A program made the translations under genes and the position numbers. Shown here piece by piece: positions 61,301 to 64,000 of a stretch of DNA of 64,000 nucleotides. The stretch comes from Parachlorella kessleri. Taxonomy: Eukaryota; Chlorophyta; Trebouxiophyceae; Chlorellales; Chlorellaceae. The notes under the pieces are model-generated. The model saw only the letters and a list, made by a program, of their open reading frames with translations, had not been told where the DNA came from and did no database searches. The stretch covers positions 1 to 64,000 of the forward strand of contig BBXU01001956.1 of the NCBI GenBank assembly GCA_001598975.1, given 5' to 3'. Every line of letters begins with the position of its first letter. Position 1 is the first letter of the stretch.

Positions 61301-64000
61301 AGCCTCGGTGATTTTCTGCTGCTACTTCTTCAGGTCCCCAATTGTTCATGAAGTCCTGTTCTGAAAGCCAGCATGCAGCGGCAACCAGTGCAAGGACTGC
61401 AACATCTGTCTATAGCCGAGTATGAGGTAGCACAGCGAGTAAATGCACCTCTGAGCTTTGTTCGCCCTGCTCCACACTCTAGCCCATCAACCTCGCTTTG
61501 CAGGCTGACAAGCATGCCAAGCCTGTGGTCGGCGGACCGCTGCATGACTGCAAGCCTGCTATGGAAGCCATCCAGGTGGGTCTAAGCACTGGTCAATGCT
61601 GACGGCCCTGAGTCAGTGCTAGTGACGGTGTGCATTTGGATTGTGGTGCCTTTAGCTGTTGCAGGGCGAACTCGTTCTTGTGTTCTGGCAGTGAGTCTTT
61701 GGCCATGCTGAAGGTGCAGGCAGTGTACGTGTGAACCGGGTCCAGCGATGCCCTACCAGTGCGAATTCTCGTGCATGCTCTACTTTGCAGCCCCAGATCA
61801 AGGCACAAGACGAAGCGGAGGAAGAATCCCCTGACTGGCTTCGTGCCTCGCAGCCGGCCGCCAGACCGCCCCAAAGGCCCCTTCTTGAGGTCGGTCGCAT
61901 ACGGATCGCCGCAGCCTTGCATGCAAGAAGGGCATGTGCGTCCGTTTTGAGCTTCTCATTAATGGGCTTGGGCTTGAGCTTGTAAGTTAGAAGTGTCGCT
62001 TACCAGTACTCATGACTGCTTCGGTAATGGTCTCTATCAAGTTGGCATGTAGATCCAGGAAACGTCTGGTATGCGTGCTTGCAGGCGGTGTTAGAGGATG
62101 AGAGTGGTGATGACATGGTCGAGGTGCCCCAGCACATGGAAGATGTTAACAAGGTGAGCTATGGCAAGGCTCGCAACTCATAAGATATTGCTTGCCATTT
62201 GCACCCACAGGCACTCACCCATGCTGCTGCCTGTTCATAGTGCCATGCTACAGCAGCTCCATGGCACTGCACCTCCGTGCATCCCATGCCCCCTAGCCCC
62301 GGTTGAAGCAACACAAAGAGGCCCACCCCTCAAAGTTTTCAGAAGGCTATTCTGCATCGCAGAGGCTGCTATTGACCCTGCAGGACAAGTCTGCCGGCGC
62401 TGCAGCAATTACCAAGGAGCCTGCGGAGGGGCAGGCCCGGCACGCCAGCCAGCGGGGTCAGCATGCCAACCAGCGACCTGGAGCACAGGGCCTCAAGGGC
62501 GAGCGCAGGCGGGGCAAGGGCGCGCAGTCAGCAGCTGCCAGTGAAGGCCAGCCTGAGCCCTCATTTGGTGCAGTCCTCGCAGGCGAGTGCATGCACAAGT
62601 TTGACTCAAATTTGAAGCAGCAAGAACTGTCACCTTAGCAGCCCTACCACATGCACTCTTTGCTTATCGTTCTGCCACTGGCACTGGGGATGCCTTGTCT
62701 GACATCAAATGAGGGCATGCTTGCATGCATTGTGCAGGAGCCTCCAAGGCCAACCAGGAGGGGAGCCACCCAGCAGCTGCAACAGCTGTAACAAGCAAGC
62801 AGCCTCCTCAGGGCCCCAGTATGGCTTTGCCAGCCACTGCCGCTGATGGAACGGCAGAGGACCCATTTGACTTCGACCTCGGTGCTGATGAGGATGCACA
62901 GCCCACACCTGCAGTGGTGAGGAGTCTTGGGTGGAGAAGGCTGAGTATCCAGAGGGCACAGTTGTTCTCAAAACACCCTCACGCTGGAGCCAGACCCAGT
63001 CGCTTGGGTGTTGCTTACTTGTACCTATGATGTTGCTTACTGGCGTCGGCAACTGCGAAGATGCTTCATTCACCACCCCTCTCAAGCCTTCCTACCTCTT
63101 GCAGGGGGCCAGTGACAAGGTTGATGGTGGTGGCAAGGCAGCATGCAGAGGTCGTAAGTCTGATCAGCCCATAAAGGCAGGCGCCTCCCGCAAGGAAGGC
63201 GGCACACAGGGCAGCAAGCCAGGAGCAGCACAGCCCCGCCGCTCACCACTGAAAGGCTTGGTGGGGAAGCCTGCTGCTAAGCCGACTAAGCGAAAGGCAG
63301 AGGCGCTTGAAGAGTCAGATGCCAAGGAGAACGCAGTGCCGGCAGAGGGGGCAGCCCAAGTGGTGCAGGCCAAGAAGAAGCCTGCAGTTAAGAAAGTGCC
63401 AGCGCCAAAGCTTGTAGCCAAGAAACCAGCGGGCAAGAAGAAGTGTGCAGGGCCGGCTGGCAAGAAGAAGACAGCGTTTGCCCAGGCAGCAAGGGATGCT
63501 CCTGATGCCATGGATGCCGCTGCCGAGGAAGGGCATGAGCCAGAAGTGCCATTCAAGGTATGAATGACGCAAGGCAACCTATTGTGTGCCATGCCTGATA
63601 GAGGTCGCACAAGGTGCATCTAGCCCGAAATCAAAGTGGAGACAGGTTGAGCCGTGCTGTTAGGTTGTGCGCCCAGCAAGTACAGGTTCACAGGAGCTTC
63701 ATTAAAAACAAAAATATGGCAGCAACCTGGGGCTCTGCTGCTGTGCAGGCTGTGTGCGCGCCTGGTGGTGACACCCTGCTGCGAGGCAGGAGCCTGGACC
63801 TCAGCGGCGAGCTGCAGTCCCTGCCCACAGTAAGTCACCAGCATCTACTTAGGAGGGGGCTGCTCTTTCCTAAGTAGCGACGGTATAGCTCTCAACATAG
63901 TGGTGTGCTTCCACCTGCTGGGCACCTAACGTGGACATTAGCGTCTCCATGACGACATCTGAGGATGTACTTTGGCTGCTGGCACGCTACGCAGGATCCA
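55378..64000 (+). CDS. Large protein with helical ARM-like N-terminus, compact middle domain and basic KEN-box tail; possible SYCP2/Red1-like axis protein (3' end outside window)
   Basis: Exons 55378-55404, 55483-55608, 55776-55855, 56005-56095, 56211-56289, 56367-56505 keep one frame; many short exons follow. The N-terminal 400 or so residues are helical repeats (LDYEELLVVVTFLQEV, IALVAQLLNRISCDGLRLAG, LLSAALDTLNFLYDWGSINY, GGKALIPLLLDLLTSGR, IDLLEMLFWCARVNALQ). A beta-rich segment follows (LYSLQATKVVMGNIQDVAAS, IGVVLPDEDNHVDESQVEFV, ERLICLTFQRSDIELLYNGD) with TKIGAALRKV at its end, like a PH-type fold. The rest is low-complexity and charged, ending in histone-H1-like Lys/Ala/Pro text (KKPAVKKVPAPKLVAKKPAG) and SDAKENAV, a KEN box, at about 63320. 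ARM-like plus PH-like plus basic tail is the layout of SYCP2 and Red1, meiotic chromosome-axis proteins; that link is inference from architecture, not from matched residues. One intron (after 56095) has a GC donor. The last exon seen ends at 63829. Confidence 0.55.

Overview
The window is nuclear DNA of a green alga, most likely a flagellated chlorophycean (Chlamydomonas-like). Genes are intron-dense with GT-AG and some GC-AG introns. Several genes have a TGTAA motif shortly after the stop codon, the polyadenylation signal known from Chlorophyceae. Intergenic DNA is G/C- and CAG-rich. An OFD1-like basal-body protein implies cilia. Because genes are split, each CDS entry gives the genomic span. 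Where exons are listed, I checked by hand that the splice phases keep the reading frame open.

Layout: (1) 1-3.7 kb, + strand: the 3' end of a small membrane protein gene, then a DUF4864-like gene. (2) 4.3-10.4 kb, - strand: a membrane-anchored glycosyltransferase with a GT2-like half and a GT4-like half. (3) 12.2-20.6 kb, + strand: the most remarkable gene, a cobyrinate a,c-diamide synthase (CobB/CbiA) joined through a long low-complexity linker to a BtuF-like corrinoid-binding domain; 15 exons keep one frame of 1438 codons. (4) 21.6-25.6 kb, - strand: OFD1, divergent from (5) frataxin at 25.9-27.3 kb. (6) 27.3-28.3 kb: G/C-run repeats. (7) 28.7-31.1 kb: a DUF707 protein. (8) 32.3-38.7 kb, - strand: an ABC-F ATPase. 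(9) 39.2-41.2 kb, - strand: a probably plastid-targeted alpha/beta hydrolase, divergent from (10) a SET-domain (LSMT/SETD3-like) methyltransferase at 41.5-45.7 kb. (11) 46.3-48.7 kb: a START-like (SRPBCC) protein with a C-terminal membrane segment. (12) 49.7-54.8 kb: a type II membrane-anchored GH5 beta-mannanase with EGF and PAN/Apple modules. (13) 55.4 kb to the window end: a large gene with a helical, ARM-like N-terminus, a compact middle domain and a Lys/Ala/Pro-rich tail with a KEN box, possibly related to meiotic axis proteins (SYCP2/Red1); it is incomplete at its 3' end.

There is no operon logic, as expected for a eukaryote. Genes interact mainly through shared promoter regions (25.6-25.9 and 41.2-41.5 kb, and the wider 10.4-12.2 kb gap) and convergent 3' ends (3.7-4.3, 20.6-21.6 and 31.1-32.3 kb). 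Three proteins (GT2-GT4, DUF707, GH5) plausibly act on glycans in the secretory pathway or cell wall.
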